Of a stretch of 64,000 nt of DNA, positions 1-9,731 are shown piece by piece (position 1 is the first letter of the stretch; each line of letters opens with the position of its first letter). The DNA is taken from contig JAGPFE010000003.1 of the NCBI GenBank assembly GCA_018056705.1, positions 1-64,000 on the forward strand, given 5' to 3'. Position numbers and translations under genes: made by a program. The notes beneath the pieces are model-generated. The model saw nothing but the letters and a program-made list of their open reading frames with translations. It made no database searches and was not told the origin of the DNA. Source of the stretch: Candidatus Hydrogenedentota bacterium. GTDB taxonomy: Bacteria > Hydrogenedentota > Hydrogenedentia > Hydrogenedentales > CAITNO01.

Positions 1-176
1 CAGGAGGGGGGTCGAAAAGAGATGAGGCGTGGATCGAAATACAAGAGGGGTGGCGTCGAAATGACGGGAGAGAGCGAAATGACAGGAGGGGTGGTGTCGA
101 ATTATCGTTGGTGAAAGGGCTCGTGGCGTTGCGCGAGGCGGTGCCCGTTACGGCCTTAGTGCCATGTCGTGCGTAT

Positions 177-255
177 GTTTGAATCAGTTAAACGAGACGA
201 ACCGCAGGCCAAGCGTGGTCCACGCATGCCGTGCAGAGCAGGTTTGAATCAGTTA
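177..255. repeat. Short direct repeat pair GTTTGAATCAGTTA
   Basis: The 14-mer GTTTGAATCAGTTA occurs at 177-190 and again at 242-255, 65 bp apart. It lies just upstream of the palindromic element at 283-364. It could be a remnant of a small inserted element, but no transposase or tRNA fold is visible. Confidence 0.5.
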
Positions 256-282
256 GAACGGTGTATCCCGGTTTAAAAAGTT

Positions 283-364
283 GTCATTTCGAGCGAAGCG
301 AGAAATCTTTATGGCTCCGAAAATAGGCCGGAAAGATTTCTCCTCACTTCGTTCGTCGAAATGA
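283..364. repeat. Palindromic intergenic element (GAGCGAAGCGAGAAATCTTT family)
   Basis: The left arm at 283-310 starts GTCATTTCGAGCGAAGCG and ends AGAAATCTTT. It pairs with a decayed right arm at 332-364 that reads AAAGATTTCT, then a CTTCGTTCGTCGAAATGAG variant. The arms enclose a 21-nt centre, forming a long hairpin. The same element, better preserved, is found at 43469-43533. From memory, similar CTTCGCTCGAAATGACA palindromes occur in many unrelated bacterial genomes. Confidence 0.8.
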
Positions 365-740
365 GAGAAAGGGGGCGAAATGACAGGAGGGGGGTCGAAA
401 TGACAGGAAGGGGGGTAGAAATGACAGGAAGGGGGGTAGAAATGACGGGAAGGGGGGCGAAATGAGAAAAGGGTTAAGTCGAAATGAGAGAAAGGGGGCG
501 AAATGACAGGGGGGCTGAGTCGAAAAGACAAGAAGACTGAGTCGAAGTACAGGAGGGGGTCGAAAAGAGATGAGGCGTGGATCGAAATGCAAGAGGGGCG
601 GCGTCGCAATGACGGGAGAGAGCGAAATGACTGGAAGAGGGGTAGAAATGACGGGAGGGGAGGCGAAATGAGAAAAGGGTTGAGTCGAAATGAGATGAGG
701 CGTGGGTCGAAATGACGGAAAAGTCGAAATGAAGCAAAAG

Positions 741-1065
741 GTCAAAAAGGCGGGGTAGGGGCAGGGCATGAGAGGGGGAAAGGACACGAGAGGGGAAATG
801 ACAAGAGAGCTCGACATGCAGTCTGGGACGCAATCACAACGGGGTGACATGCATGACGGAGGCAATATGACAAGGTCCAGTCGCGCGGATGGCTTTTTCA
901 AGTAGTCCTCGTGTCGTCGCCATGACAGGCAGGTGTCCCAAGACAAGATCGATCTCGGGTAACTTCCCATCGGATTGCCGTGGCGGGCGGGTGGAATCCA
1001 CGGGCCGATGCCGATACAATAGGAGTCGTGTCGGAGTGAATCAAGATTGGAGAAAGGAAGATCCC
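741..1065. other. Upstream region of the sialidase-like gene, no gene seen
   Basis: The repeat array fades out over about 741-860. Beyond that I see no convincing coding sequence. A TACAAT hexamer at 1015-1020 could be the -10 element for the gene starting at 1066, but no good -35 lies at the right distance. A ribosome binding site AGGAAG is at 1055-1060. Confidence 0.4.
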
Positions 1066-2265
1066 ATGATGGTGAGTGCCCTGCTGCTGACTACGGCAAT
1101 CCTGGCCACGCCGCTGTTCGAGGGAGAATTGATTTTTCCTCCGGAACCCTGGCACAACCATGGGTCCTCGATCGTGGAGACGCCGGGCGGTGACTTGCTG
1201 GCGGTGTGGTTCCACGGCAGCGGCGAGCGTACCGCGGACGATGTGAAGTTGCTGGGGGCCCGCAGGAAGCCGGGAAAGGAATGGTCCGCCCCCTTTGAGA
1301 TGGCCGACACGCCGGATCTTCCGGACTGCAACCCCGTGCTGTTCGTGGATCCGCGGGGTACCCTGTGGCTGTTCTGGATCACGGTGCAGGACAACGAGTG
1401 GGGCGGCTCGCTGCTCAAATACCGGGTTTCAGAGGACTACGAGGGAGAAGGGGCCCCCACCTGGAAATGGCAGGACGTGGTGCACGCGCGACCTCGGGAC
1501 CTCGAAGCGAAGTTCAGGGCGGTGATCGAAAAGGGGCTGGAAGTCCTGGATCCGCTGCTGGAGATAGAGCCGAAATTAAAGGGCGAGATCGAGGAAGCCG
1601 GTCGACGAGCCGGGATAAAACTGCACCAGCGGCTGGGATGGATGACCCGGATTCACCCCATCATGGTAGGTGAGCGGCGAATCCTGCTGGGCCTGTATTC
1701 GGACGTGTTCAACTGCAGCCTGGCGGCCTGGACCGAGGACTGGGGAAAAACATGGCAATTCAGTTATCCCATCCTTGATCCCGATCCCCTGAAGATTGCC
1801 AACATTCAGCCAAGTTTCGCGCGCCGCCGGGACGGAACCATCGTCGCCTTCATGCGGGACAATGGCTTTCCGCATTTCGTCCGGGTCAGCGAAAGCGGGG
1901 ACGATGGCCTGACGTGGGGGCCCGTGGAAGCGCTGGATATCCGTAACCCGGGGTCCAGCGTGGAAGCCCTGGTGTCACGCTCGGGCAGGTGGCTCCTGGT
2001 CTGCAACGACACGTTCCAGGGGCGCCATCGCCTGGCCGTGTACCTGTCGGAGGATGAGGGCAGGACGTGGCCGGTCCGTCGGGTGGTGGAAGAAACGGAA
2101 GAGAACAAGGGGAGTTTTTCGTACCCGTCGATCATCCAGGCGAAGGACGACACGTTCCACCTGACTTTTTCGTGGCGCGTGGAAGGGACGGAAGGCAGTT
2201 CGATCAAGCACGTTCGATTCAACGAGGAATGGATTACGTCCGGCACGATGGAACCGGGGAAATAA
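1066..2265 (+). CDS. Secreted sialidase-like BNR-repeat protein
   Basis: This 399-residue protein resembles exo-alpha-sialidase/BNR-repeat neuraminidases (PF13088 type), which form a six-bladed propeller and release terminal sialic or related acids. The start is ATG 1066, 5 nt after AGGAAG. It gives a short hydrophobic N-terminus (MMVSALLLTTAILATPLFEG) that is a plausible export signal. Asp-box motifs of the S/T-x-D-x-G-x-T-W form are visible: TEDWGKTWQF, SGDDGLTWGP and SEDEGRTWPV. The early WHNHGSSIVE and FHGSGER segments match the usual family N-terminus. It lies 46 bp upstream of galactokinase in the same direction, so the two may act together in sugar scavenging. The exact substrate cannot be read from sequence. 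Confidence 0.8.
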   Translation: MMVSALLLTTAILATPLFEGELIFPPEPWHNHGSSIVETPGGDLLAVWFHGSGERTADDVKLLGARRKPGKEWSAPFEMADTPDLPDCNPVLFVDPRGTLWLFWITVQDNEWGGSLLKYRVSEDYEGEGAPTWKWQDVVHARPRDLEAKFRAVIEKGLEVLDPLLEIEPKLKGEIEEAGRRAGIKLHQRLGWMTRIHPIMVGERRILLGLYSDVFNCSLAAWTEDWGKTWQFSYPILDPDPLKIANIQPSFARRRDGTIVAFMRDNGFPHFVRVSESGDDGLTWGPVEALDIRNPGSSVEALVSRSGRWLLVCNDTFQGRHRLAVYLSEDEGRTWPVRRVVEETEENKGSFSYPSIIQAKDDTFHLTFSWRVEGTEGSSIKHVRFNEEWITSGTMEPGK

Positions 2266-2311
2266 CGGGTGGTTTAAACGCGAGGTGGCAAGTCACCGGG
2301 AGGCATGGGAA

Positions 2312-3481
2312 ATGGCAGTCAACGCGGCATTATGCGGGAACACCTTTTCGGAGCGGTTTGGTGGCCAGGCCACGGTGATCGCGCGGGCGCCTGGCCGGGT
2401 GAACCTGATTGGCGAGCATACCGATTACAACCATGGGTTCGTGCTGCCCATGGCGATCGAGCGGGACACGGTTATCGCGGGGCGCGCGCTGGATAAGCGG
2501 GTGTTGCGGTTGCGGGCGGAGAACCTCGACGAGGAAGGGGAATTTTCCCTCGAGCGCATCACGCGGCAGGCCGGCGCGCCGTGGGCGGATTACCTGCTGG
2601 GGGTCGCGCTGGAACTCGAACGACTGGGCTACCCGGTGCCCGGCGCCGAGGCGGTGATCATGGGCGACGTGCCGCTGGGATGCGGGTTGAGCAGTAGCGC
2701 TGCCCTCGAGATGGCGGCCTTGGCGTTTTTCGAGGGCCTGGGTGGGTTCCGGCTGGATGACGCCGAAGCGGCCCGGCTGGGACAACGGGTGGAAAACGGG
2801 TTCCTGGGGCTGAGCAGTGGCATCATGGACCAGTTTATTTCACGGTGTGGCCGCGCGGATCACGCGCTGTTCCTGGATTGCCGGAGCCTGGAGCGTCAAC
2901 TGGTGCCGGTGGTGATGGACCAGGCGGTATTCGTGATCGCCAACACGAACTGTCCGCGGGGGCTGACGGGCTCAAAGTACAACGAGCGGGTGGCCGAGTG
3001 CGGCGAGGCGGTCCGGACATTGCGGGAACGCACCGGCCGGGAAGGCACGCACCTGCGGGATTTCACCGAGGCGGACCTGGAATCGGCCCGTGACGGCATG
3101 TCCGAGGTGGTATACCGGAGGGCCCGGCACGTGATTTCGGAAAACCGGCGGACCCGTGAGGCCTGTGAGGCGTTGAGTGGAGGAGACCTGGCCCGCTTCG
3201 GGATCCTGATGAATGCATCGGACCGCAGCCTGAGGGAGGATTACGAGGTGACCAACGGGGAACTGGACGCGATGACGTCGATTGCCCGGTCGTTACCGGG
3301 ATGCCTGGGGTCACGGATGACGGGGGCGGGTTTTGGCGGGTGCACGGTGAGCCTGGTGCTCCGGGACGACGCGGACCGGTTTTGCGCGGAGCTGGCGCGG
3401 CAGTACGCAGCGACGACGGGTCGTTCCGGGGAGACCTACGTGACGCGCGCGGCGGATGGCGCGGGAGTGGTTCTGGGTTAA
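2312..3481 (+). CDS. galK: Galactokinase
   Basis: This 389-residue protein is a GHMP-superfamily sugar kinase that phosphorylates alpha-D-galactose at C1 (Leloir pathway, cytoplasm). The galactokinase signature GRVNLIGEHTDYN lies at about residues 28-40, the GHMP ATP-binding loop GLSSSAALEMA near 130-140, and the C-terminal GAGFGG motif near 345. Start: ATG 2312 has GGGAGG at 2298-2303 and places the signature where E. coli GalK has it. A GTG at 2285 in the same frame lacks a good binding site. No galT or galE is adjacent. The position between a sialidase-like protein and a GH116-like enzyme suggests galactose is released from external glycans. Confidence 0.95.
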   Translation: MAVNAALCGNTFSERFGGQATVIARAPGRVNLIGEHTDYNHGFVLPMAIERDTVIAGRALDKRVLRLRAENLDEEGEFSLERITRQAGAPWADYLLGVALELERLGYPVPGAEAVIMGDVPLGCGLSSSAALEMAALAFFEGLGGFRLDDAEAARLGQRVENGFLGLSSGIMDQFISRCGRADHALFLDCRSLERQLVPVVMDQAVFVIANTNCPRGLTGSKYNERVAECGEAVRTLRERTGREGTHLRDFTEADLESARDGMSEVVYRRARHVISENRRTREACEALSGGDLARFGILMNASDRSLREDYEVTNGELDAMTSIARSLPGCLGSRMTGAGFGGCTVSLVLRDDADRFCAELARQYAATTGRSGETYVTRAADGAGVVLG

Positions 3482-3488
3482 CCATTTT

Positions 3489-3518
3489 TTGTGTAAAGGT
3501 TTCAGGAGAGGCTAAATT
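3489..3518 (+). promoter_or_regulatory. Possible sigma70-type promoter for the GH116-like gene
   Basis: TTGTGT (3489-3494) and TAAATT (3513-3518) are separated by 18 bp, 56 bp before the ATG at 3574. Match to consensus is moderate. Confidence 0.35.
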
Positions 3519-3573
3519 ATGCCATCGATTACCCAAAATTTGGAAAGGGACTCGGGAAAGAAAGGAGCCTGTC

Positions 3574-6500
3574 ATGTCGGGATGTGGTAAGAACAGCAGG
3601 TGCGCATGTGAGAACACGACGGACAAAACAACGCGGCACGGCCTGACCCGGCGGCAGTTTATCGAAATAGCCGGGCTCACGGTGCTGGCCGCGGGTTCGC
3701 ATCGCGCCCTCATGGCCGGGCCGTTCCAGGCCGACCCGGACCACCCGGTACCGGCAGATAAGAAGCTGGATCCCGCCTGGGTGCGGAGCCTCTTCGAACG
3801 GGGCGAAAAAGAAGTGTTTACCGGGGCAGACCTGGAACCCATCGGCATGCCCTGCGGCGGCATCGGGTCGGGGCAGATGTACCTGTGCGGCGACGGCAGG
3901 CTGGGTGACTGGCAGATCTTCAATGACGCGGTGTCCCGGTGGATCGGCAACACGGGATCGACCTACGAGCGCCGCGCGCCCGCCCGCCCGTTTTTCCAGG
4001 AGTTCGCGCTGCTGTATTGTCATGATGGCGGTGAGGGACAGGTCCGGCTGCTGAATCGCGAAGCGTGGGCGTCCGTGTCGTTCCGGGGAGAATTCCCGAT
4101 CGGCACGGTGACCTACCGGGATCCTTCCATGCCCGTGTGGGTATCCCTGGAAGCCTTCACGCCGTGGATTCCGCTGAACGCGGAAGATTCCGCCCTGCCG
4201 GCCACGATCATGGAATTTACCGCGCACAACGACACGGAATGGCCCATCGAGGTGTCCGTGGCGGGACTGCTGGAAAACATGGTTTTCCACAAGAGCAGGC
4301 ACGCGGTGGATGGGGTTCGCCGCACCATCCGGTGGGTCCGGACGCCCGAGCGCGTGCTGGCAGTGCTGGGGGCGCGAACGCCAACCGAAGAGGAACTGGC
4401 GGCCTTGCCGCCTCCCAGGGAGAATATCGTGTTCGCCGATTTCGAGGGTTCGGATTACGGCGCGTGGACCGTGGAAGGGGAGGCCTTCGGCCAGGCACCG
4501 GCCACGGGTCCCGCGAAGAATCAGCAGCCGGTTAGTGGGTTCGAAGGGAAGGGGTTTGCCGGATCTTACAGTGGCAACGATGACCTGACGGGTAAACTGG
4601 TTTCCCCGGAGTTCACGGTGAGTCGGCGGTTCATCAGTTTCCTGCTGGGAGCGGGGCCCCACCCGGAACGCACGGAGGTTCGCCTGATCGTGGATGGGGA
4701 GGTGGCGCGACGCGCGGCAGGTCGTCCGGAAGAACAGTTGCGGTGGACATCCTGGGATACGCGGGAACTGGAAGGCAAGACCGCCCGTATTGAAATCGTG
4801 GACGACGCCAAGGGCGGGTGGGGCCACATCAACGTGGATCAGATCGTGTTCTGTGACCGCCCGATGGATCAGGAGGGCATGACCCCCGACCAGTATCCCG
4901 ACTGGGGCAGCCTGTGCCTGGCGGTCGAAGAGCGGGACGCGGCGAAGCCCGATACATGGATGGGTAAGGCCCTGCGCGCGGCATCGTGGCCCATGCCACT
5001 GAATACGGGAGAAGGCGACGAGGATTATCCCGACGATGAACAGCGGGGCGTGGCACTGGCAGCCCCGCCAGTACGCCTGGGGCCGGGAAACACCTATACC
5101 TTCCGCTTCGCCCTTACCTGGCATTTTCCACGCAAGCCGAGCGGCAAGCGCAACTATTACTCGGTACGTTTCCCGGACGCGGAAGCGGTGGCGACCTACC
5201 TGCTGGAAAATTATCCAAGGCTGGCCGGCGACACGCGCCTGTGGCGGGATCGACTGTACGATTCAACCCTGCCCTACTGGCTCATCGATCGGCTGCATTC
5301 CACCATCAGTTACCTGGGCACGGGGAGCATGGAATGGTGGCACGACGGGCGGATACACGGCTGGGAAGGGGTGACGTGTTGCCACGGTAACTGCAGCCAC
5401 GTGTGGAATTACGCCCACGGCATGGCCCGGCTGTTTCCTGAACTCGAACGACGGGTGCGGGAAATGCAGGACTTCCGCAGCCGGGACGAGGGGGGCGGTT
5501 TCCACGACGACACGGGACTCGTTGGATTCCGCGGAGACGACAACTACGCGGCGGACGGGCAATGCGGCACGGTGCTCAAGGCGTATCGCGAGCACCTGAT
5601 GTCGAGGGACCGTTCTTTTCTCCAGCGGAACTGGCCCCGGATCCGCAAGGCGCTGCGGTTTTCCATGACCCACGACGAAAACGGCGATGGCCTGATCGAG
5701 GACCTGCAGCACAATACCTTCGATATCAACTTTTTCGGCGCGAACACGTTCGTGGGCAGCCTGTACCTCGCGGCGTTGCGGGCGGGCGAAGCGATGGCCC
5801 GGGAGATGGGAGACCTGCCGTTCGCGGAGGAATGCGCCCGCGTGTATGAATCGGGCAGGAAACTGACCGAGGAACGGCTGTGGAACGGCGAATATTTCAT
5901 CTAGGACGTGGACCTGTCGAAGCATCCACAGTACCAGTACGCGGACGGGTGCCTGTCGGACCAGGTATTCGGCCAGGGCTGGGCGCACCAGGTGGGACTG
6001 GGGTATATCTATGATCCCGGGAAGGTGCGGCAGGCCCTGCGGTCCGTGTGGAAGTACAACTGGGCCCCGGACGTCAAGGCGTTCAACGATAAGTATCCTC
6101 CCTTCCGGTGGTTCATCACGCCCGGTCACGCCGGCCTGATCGTGTGCACGTGGCCCGCGGGGAACCACATGAAGGAGGGCGTGCTGTACCGGGAGGAGGT
6201 CTGGACCGGCATCGAGTACCAGGTTGCCAACCACATGGCGAATGAAGGCATGCTGGAAGAGGCCCTCGTGATATGCCGGGCCGTGCATGACCGGTATCAC
6301 CCCTCGCTGGCAAATCCCTACAACGAGGTCGAGTGCGGCGACCATTACGTGCGCGCCCTTGCCAGTTGGGGGGTATGGCTGGCCCTTGGTGGATTTTACT
6401 GTCACGGTCCGGAGGGTATCCTTGGGTTTGCCCCGAAGATGACCCCGGATCGGTTTCGCGCGGTGTACACCGTTCCGGACGCGTGGATTACGTTGGAACA

Positions 6501-6741
6501 GGTTCGTGAAAACGGCGAGCAACGGGACACCGTGGCCTGCGCGTGGGGTGAGACCCGGCTCAATCGCCTGCGCCTGGAACTGCCCGAAGGGAAATCATTG
6601 CGGTCTGCCCGGGTGCTGATGGATGGCGTGGAAGTGGAGGCAGAGGCCAAGGTAACAGACCGGCAAGTGGAGATGGTTTTTGCCCGATCGTGTGAACTGA
6701 GGCGGGGGAACACGCTTGTTGCCACGCTGGCCCTGGCCTGA
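3574..6741 (+). pseudogene. GH116/GBA2-like glycosidase interrupted by an in-frame TAG codon
   Basis: The reading frame begins at ATG 3574 (RBS AAAGGAG at 3561-3567) and runs to a TAG at 5902-5904. It then continues in the same frame from GAC 5905 to TGA at 6741, about 1055 codons in total. The N-terminus carries a Tat signal (TRRQF followed by a hydrophobic stretch, residues 28-46). The first part has the GH116 N-terminal beta domain (GMPCGGIGSGQ). An inserted beta-sandwich module around residues 285-430 (FADFEGSDYGAW to WGHINVDQIVF) resembles those attached to some GH32 enzymes. The (alpha/alpha)6 catalytic part follows, with GWEGVTCCHGNC and HNTFDINFFG as likely active-site regions. The sequence on both sides of the TAG is family-like (NGEYFI-stop-DVDLSKHPQYQYADGC), where relatives, as I recall them, carry a Gln, so one C-to-T change of CAG explains it. 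The downstream piece has only a GTG at 5908 as an early start. Either the gene is recently inactivated, the codon is read through, or the base is a sequencing error. Confidence 0.75.
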
Positions 6742-6761
6742 ACTGTTCTGAAACACACACG

Positions 6762-6795
6762 GTTCCCGGTAACGACGCCTGCCGTTGCCGGGAAC
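6762..6795 (+). terminator. Hairpin between GH116-like gene and next gene
   Basis: GTTCCCGGTAACG (6762-6774) pairs with CGTTGCCGGGAAC (6783-6795), a 13-bp stem with one G-U pair and an 8-nt loop. No T-run follows, so it may be a weak terminator or an mRNA processing/stability structure. Confidence 0.45.
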
Positions 6796-6852
6796 TATCA
6801 TGTATGGGGGGTGTTTCACGAGTGTTCCACGCGATACACCGGAGATACAGAC

Positions 6853-9630
6853 GTGAAACCTTTCCATGTGCTGCTTCTTGTGTTTGGACTCATGATGATC
6901 CCCCGCGCGCGGGCGGAATTCGTCGTGGAATCGGAATCGGTATACCACCCAGCGGTGGCAAGCACGTCATACGTGGAGTCCTGGCCCGTGGACGGGGGGG
7001 GCGTGCTGGAAGTATTCGTCCGTAACATGGGCACGCAACCCGTGTCGCTGACGGGAGTAGAGTTGAACGGCGTAGCCCCGGAATCCTTCGCGGGCGTGAA
7101 ATGGTGGCGATTCTGGCCGGAAACCGTGGCGCCTGGAGACGTGGCCACGTTGACGGTCAAGAGCACCGGTGCTCCCATGGAACCGGGCGCGGAGGTCACG
7201 GTGACCGTCCTGGGAGAGCATGGCGAGGTGGCGTCCAACGTGGTGGCGTGCGGCGAGTCTGTGCTGCGGCTTGGGGCCGTGCTGGTATCGCCGGATTTCC
7301 GCTCCGTGTATCTTTACGCCCGGAACGATGGTACCCAGACGGTAAGCGTTGATGAGATCCGGCTCAACGGCGAAGTGGCCACGCCCACGCAACCAGGTCG
7401 ACTGGAAGCCCTTGGGGGATCCTGGATCGTGCCCGCGGGCGGGTTGCGGATTTTCCGGGCCCGCTGGAGTGCCCCGATTGCTCCGTTGACGCCCCTGGCC
7501 TCGCGGCTGATCTGGCACGACGTAACCGATCCGGGATCCGGGAGTTGCTGCGCCGGTGGTCTGGTCAGGGTGACGCGCCCGGAGTTCCTGCTGGGTACCT
7601 GGAGCACGGACCTGCGCGACGATCCCGGACGGACCGTTGAGGCGCGGGCCCTGGGTATCAACGCGAACCTGCCGGGCGGCCAACGGTACGACACGGTCCG
7701 TGAACTGGCGGAAACGGCGTTCCTGTCACATTCGCTGACCTACGGTGCTGGAACCCTGGCAGCCACCACGGTTCAGGCCGCGGCAGGAGCCACCGGTTTC
7801 CACGGGTGGTTTCTCCGGGATGAGCCGGACCTGTCGCCGGGTGAAAATCCATCCGGCATCCTTGCCCAGGAGAACCGGCTGATCTGGCAGAACGATCCGG
7901 GTCATCCCACGTGGATCAACCTGGCCACCACGGCGGCATACAACGAATACGCGACCTTCACGGACATCGCGTGCATGGATCATTACGCCATGTTCGGGGC
8001 GTTCACGAACATTCCGGGCACGTGGCTGATCCGTGTTTCGGACATGGAAGAAGCCCTGGAATGGACCCGCCTGTTGAAGCGTAACGTTGAACCCCGGCCG
8101 ATATGGTCCTGGGCCCAGTTGTGTTCTTCCACGTGGTGGGGTCAACCTGAACCTTGGGGTGTCAATTACCAGTTCTGGGCGCACGTGATGGAAGGCGCCA
8201 AGTCGGTGTTCTGGTTCGACTATGGTCCAGGGGACCAGGACAGAGAGGAATACGCTCCCGCCGTCCAGATGGCCGCGCGGGCGTATCGGCAGTTCGCGCC
8301 GGTTCGGACCCTTTGTTATTACGGGGAACCGCTGCAGCCTTCCGCGGTAGAACCGGACGCGCCGTTAATCGCGCGGTTGCTCGCGGGTCCCGGCGGGGCC
8401 GTGGCCGTGGTGCTTAACAACAACTACCGTGTCGGCGGATCGACGCCCCTGCAACCGGTCTACGAAAGGGGATCCGCCAGCGGATGGGTGGAGTTCACGC
8501 TCCCGGACTGGATTACCCCGGAAGAGGTATGGCGCGTGACGGAAACGGGCAGGGAAATGGCGGACTGGTACCAGGCAGGGGACGCGATACGGTTACAGGT
8601 CACGCTGGGCCCCGAAGAGACGGGGGTATTTACCATCGGGCCGCGGGATCGGGTCGGGCCGGAACCAGTATCTCCCGTTATGCTGACGTGGGCGGAGGAT
8701 GGAAGGCCCGCGTTGCGATGGGCGGAACCTCGCGACAACGTTGGCGTGTGGAGGTACGAGGTGTTCCGGAATGGCGTGTTCGTGGGAGAGACGGCGGAGC
8801 CGGCGTGGATGCTGGACGAGGGTATGGACTGGCGGGACGGCTATGCCGTGCGGGCCGTGGATGCCGCGGGCAACCAGGGCGGACTCTCTCCCACGGCCCG
8901 GCTGGGGCAGTACGATTTTCCAGTCGCGGGGTGGGGCATGGGCTGGAAAGCGGTCAGCGGGGCGACGTCACAGCGGGTGGAGTCGGGCCGGCTCGTGGCG
9001 GCAAGCGATGGTGGAACGCTTCGCGTCCAGGGACCGGCCGTGACGATGCCGGCGGCATCGGTCCCGTGGGCGCTGATGGTGATGGACTTACCTTCCGGGG
9101 CTTCCGCGCGCCTGGAGTGGCAGCGGGCGGACGCGCCATCGTGGGATAGTGCCCGCAGGGTCATGTTGAGTGCATGGTCCGGCAAGGCGACCACGTCGAG
9201 GGTGTTCGCCGTGGATCTTTCGGCGAACGGGGAGTGGCAGGGAACGATCAGCCGGACCCGTATCGTGGTGACAGGCCTTTCCGCCGGGCAGGAAGCCGCG
9301 CTGGAACTGGCGCGGTTCAGCCCGGAAGGTCCCGACGCGGACGCGGATGGTGACGGCCTGAAGGACGGGGAAGAATACCTGCTGAAGACAGATCCTTTTT
9401 CCATGGACTCGGACGGAGACGGACTTTCTGATGGCGATGAAACGCTGGCCCATGGGACGGATCCGACCCGGGCAGACACCGACGGGGACGGGTTGAGCGA
9501 CCGGGAGGAGTTGCGCTGGGGCAGCGATCCCCTTGACCTGCTGGACACGGCTGCGGTGCCGGTTGGCGGCCGGATTTTTTTGGTCCTGTTGCTGTTGCTG
9601 GGGGCTCGCGTGGGTTTACGGCACGCCTGA
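6853..9630 (+). CDS. Large surface-anchored glycosidase-like protein with FN3 and TSP3 repeats
   Basis: The protein has about 925 residues and starts at GTG 6853, 6 nt after GGAGAT. A signal peptide (KPFHVLLLVFGLMMIPRARA) is followed by Ig-like beta domains (residues 20-240). A TIM-barrel-like region spans roughly 250-540, with conserved-looking WFLRDEPDLSP and FWFDYGPGDQ segments. A fibronectin-III-like domain (about 610-680) and a jelly-roll-like domain (about 685-825) follow. Calcium-binding thrombospondin type 3 repeats lie at 827-896 (DADGDGLKDGEE, DSDGDGLSDGDE, DTDGDGLSDREE). The C-terminus is VPVGG, a hydrophobic helix and a short basic tail, which looks like a membrane-anchoring or sorting tail. 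The whole C-terminal half is shared with the next gene. The enzymatic class is not certain; the context suggests polysaccharide hydrolysis at the cell surface. Confidence 0.7.
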   Translation: MKPFHVLLLVFGLMMIPRARAEFVVESESVYHPAVASTSYVESWPVDGGGVLEVFVRNMGTQPVSLTGVELNGVAPESFAGVKWWRFWPETVAPGDVATLTVKSTGAPMEPGAEVTVTVLGEHGEVASNVVACGESVLRLGAVLVSPDFRSVYLYARNDGTQTVSVDEIRLNGEVATPTQPGRLEALGGSWIVPAGGLRIFRARWSAPIAPLTPLASRLIWHDVTDPGSGSCCAGGLVRVTRPEFLLGTWSTDLRDDPGRTVEARALGINANLPGGQRYDTVRELAETAFLSHSLTYGAGTLAATTVQAAAGATGFHGWFLRDEPDLSPGENPSGILAQENRLIWQNDPGHPTWINLATTAAYNEYATFTDIACMDHYAMFGAFTNIPGTWLIRVSDMEEALEWTRLLKRNVEPRPIWSWAQLCSSTWWGQPEPWGVNYQFWAHVMEGAKSVFWFDYGPGDQDREEYAPAVQMAARAYRQFAPVRTLCYYGEPLQPSAVEPDAPLIARLLAGPGGAVAVVLNNNYRVGGSTPLQPVYERGSASGWVEFTLPDWITPEEVWRVTETGREMADWYQAGDAIRLQVTLGPEETGVFTIGPRDRVGPEPVSPVMLTWAEDGRPALRWAEPRDNVGVWRYEVFRNGVFVGETAEPAWMLDEGMDWRDGYAVRAVDAAGNQGGLSPTARLGQYDFPVAGWGMGWKAVSGATSQRVESGRLVAASDGGTLRVQGPAVTMPAASVPWALMVMDLPSGASARLEWQRADAPSWDSARRVMLSAWSGKATTSRVFAVDLSANGEWQGTISRTRIVVTGLSAGQEAALELARFSPEGPDADADGDGLKDGEEYLLKTDPFSMDSDGDGLSDGDETLAHGTDPTRADTDGDGLSDREELRWGSDPLDLLDTAAVPVGGRIFLVLLLLLGARVGLRHA
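9474..9551 (+). repeat. 78-bp perfect direct repeat, copy 1
   Basis: Bases 9474-9551 are identical to 12257-12334. They encode the last TSP3 repeat (DTDGDGLSDREE) and the stretch before the membrane anchor. The surrounding protein sequences are only moderately similar, so this identity implies recent gene conversion or duplication. Confidence 0.9.
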
Positions 9631-9650
9631 GACAACGTAGCCCCGTTTGA

Positions 9651-9670
9651 TATAATAAACACAGTTTATT
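9651..9670. promoter_or_regulatory. TATAAT box overlapping an AATAAAC-ACA-GTTTATT palindrome
   Basis: TATAAT at 9651-9656 runs into AATAAAC (9654-9660), spacer ACA, GTTTATT (9664-9670). This perfect 7-bp inverted repeat overlaps the -10 and likely start site, 62 bp before the GH99-like gene. It would suit a repressor operator. No convincing -35 was found. Confidence 0.45.
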
Positions 9671-9731
9671 TGACTGCAGGCAGGCAACCGGGGTATGGGA
9701 GCATTTTCAGGGGGAGCATGGAGGACGTGCC

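Larger units (their letters stand above)
1..740. repeat. Degenerate tandem array of GAAATGACA-type units
   Basis: Most of this stretch consists of imperfect head-to-tail units of roughly 18-25 bp. Each carries a core like CGAAATGACAGG or CGAAATGAGA followed by a G-rich run. The units are densest at 355-740, and weaker copies are present at 1-115. Open frames across it on either strand give low-complexity translations (Ser/Pro/His/Phe rich) typical of repeat DNA, so I call no gene. The same core recurs in the second cluster near 43.1-43.6 kb. Confidence 0.85.

Noticed and set aside
177..260. tRNA-like GTTTGAATC sequences
   Set aside because: No cloverleaf can be built around either copy; acceptor and anticodon stems are absent.
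1..740. Possible CRISPR array
   Set aside because: Units are short, degenerate and contiguous, with no constant repeat plus unique spacers of equal length and no cas genes.
253..1019. Several overlapping open frames on the minus strand rich in Ser, Pro, His and Phe
   Set aside because: They are translations of tandem repeat DNA, with no domain, no ribosome binding site and the same pattern in more than one frame.
5902..5904. Pyrrolysine or reassigned UAG code
   Set aside because: Porin 2 ends with TAG at a typical C-terminal Phe, so TAG functions as a stop here; no Pyl genes are seen in the window.
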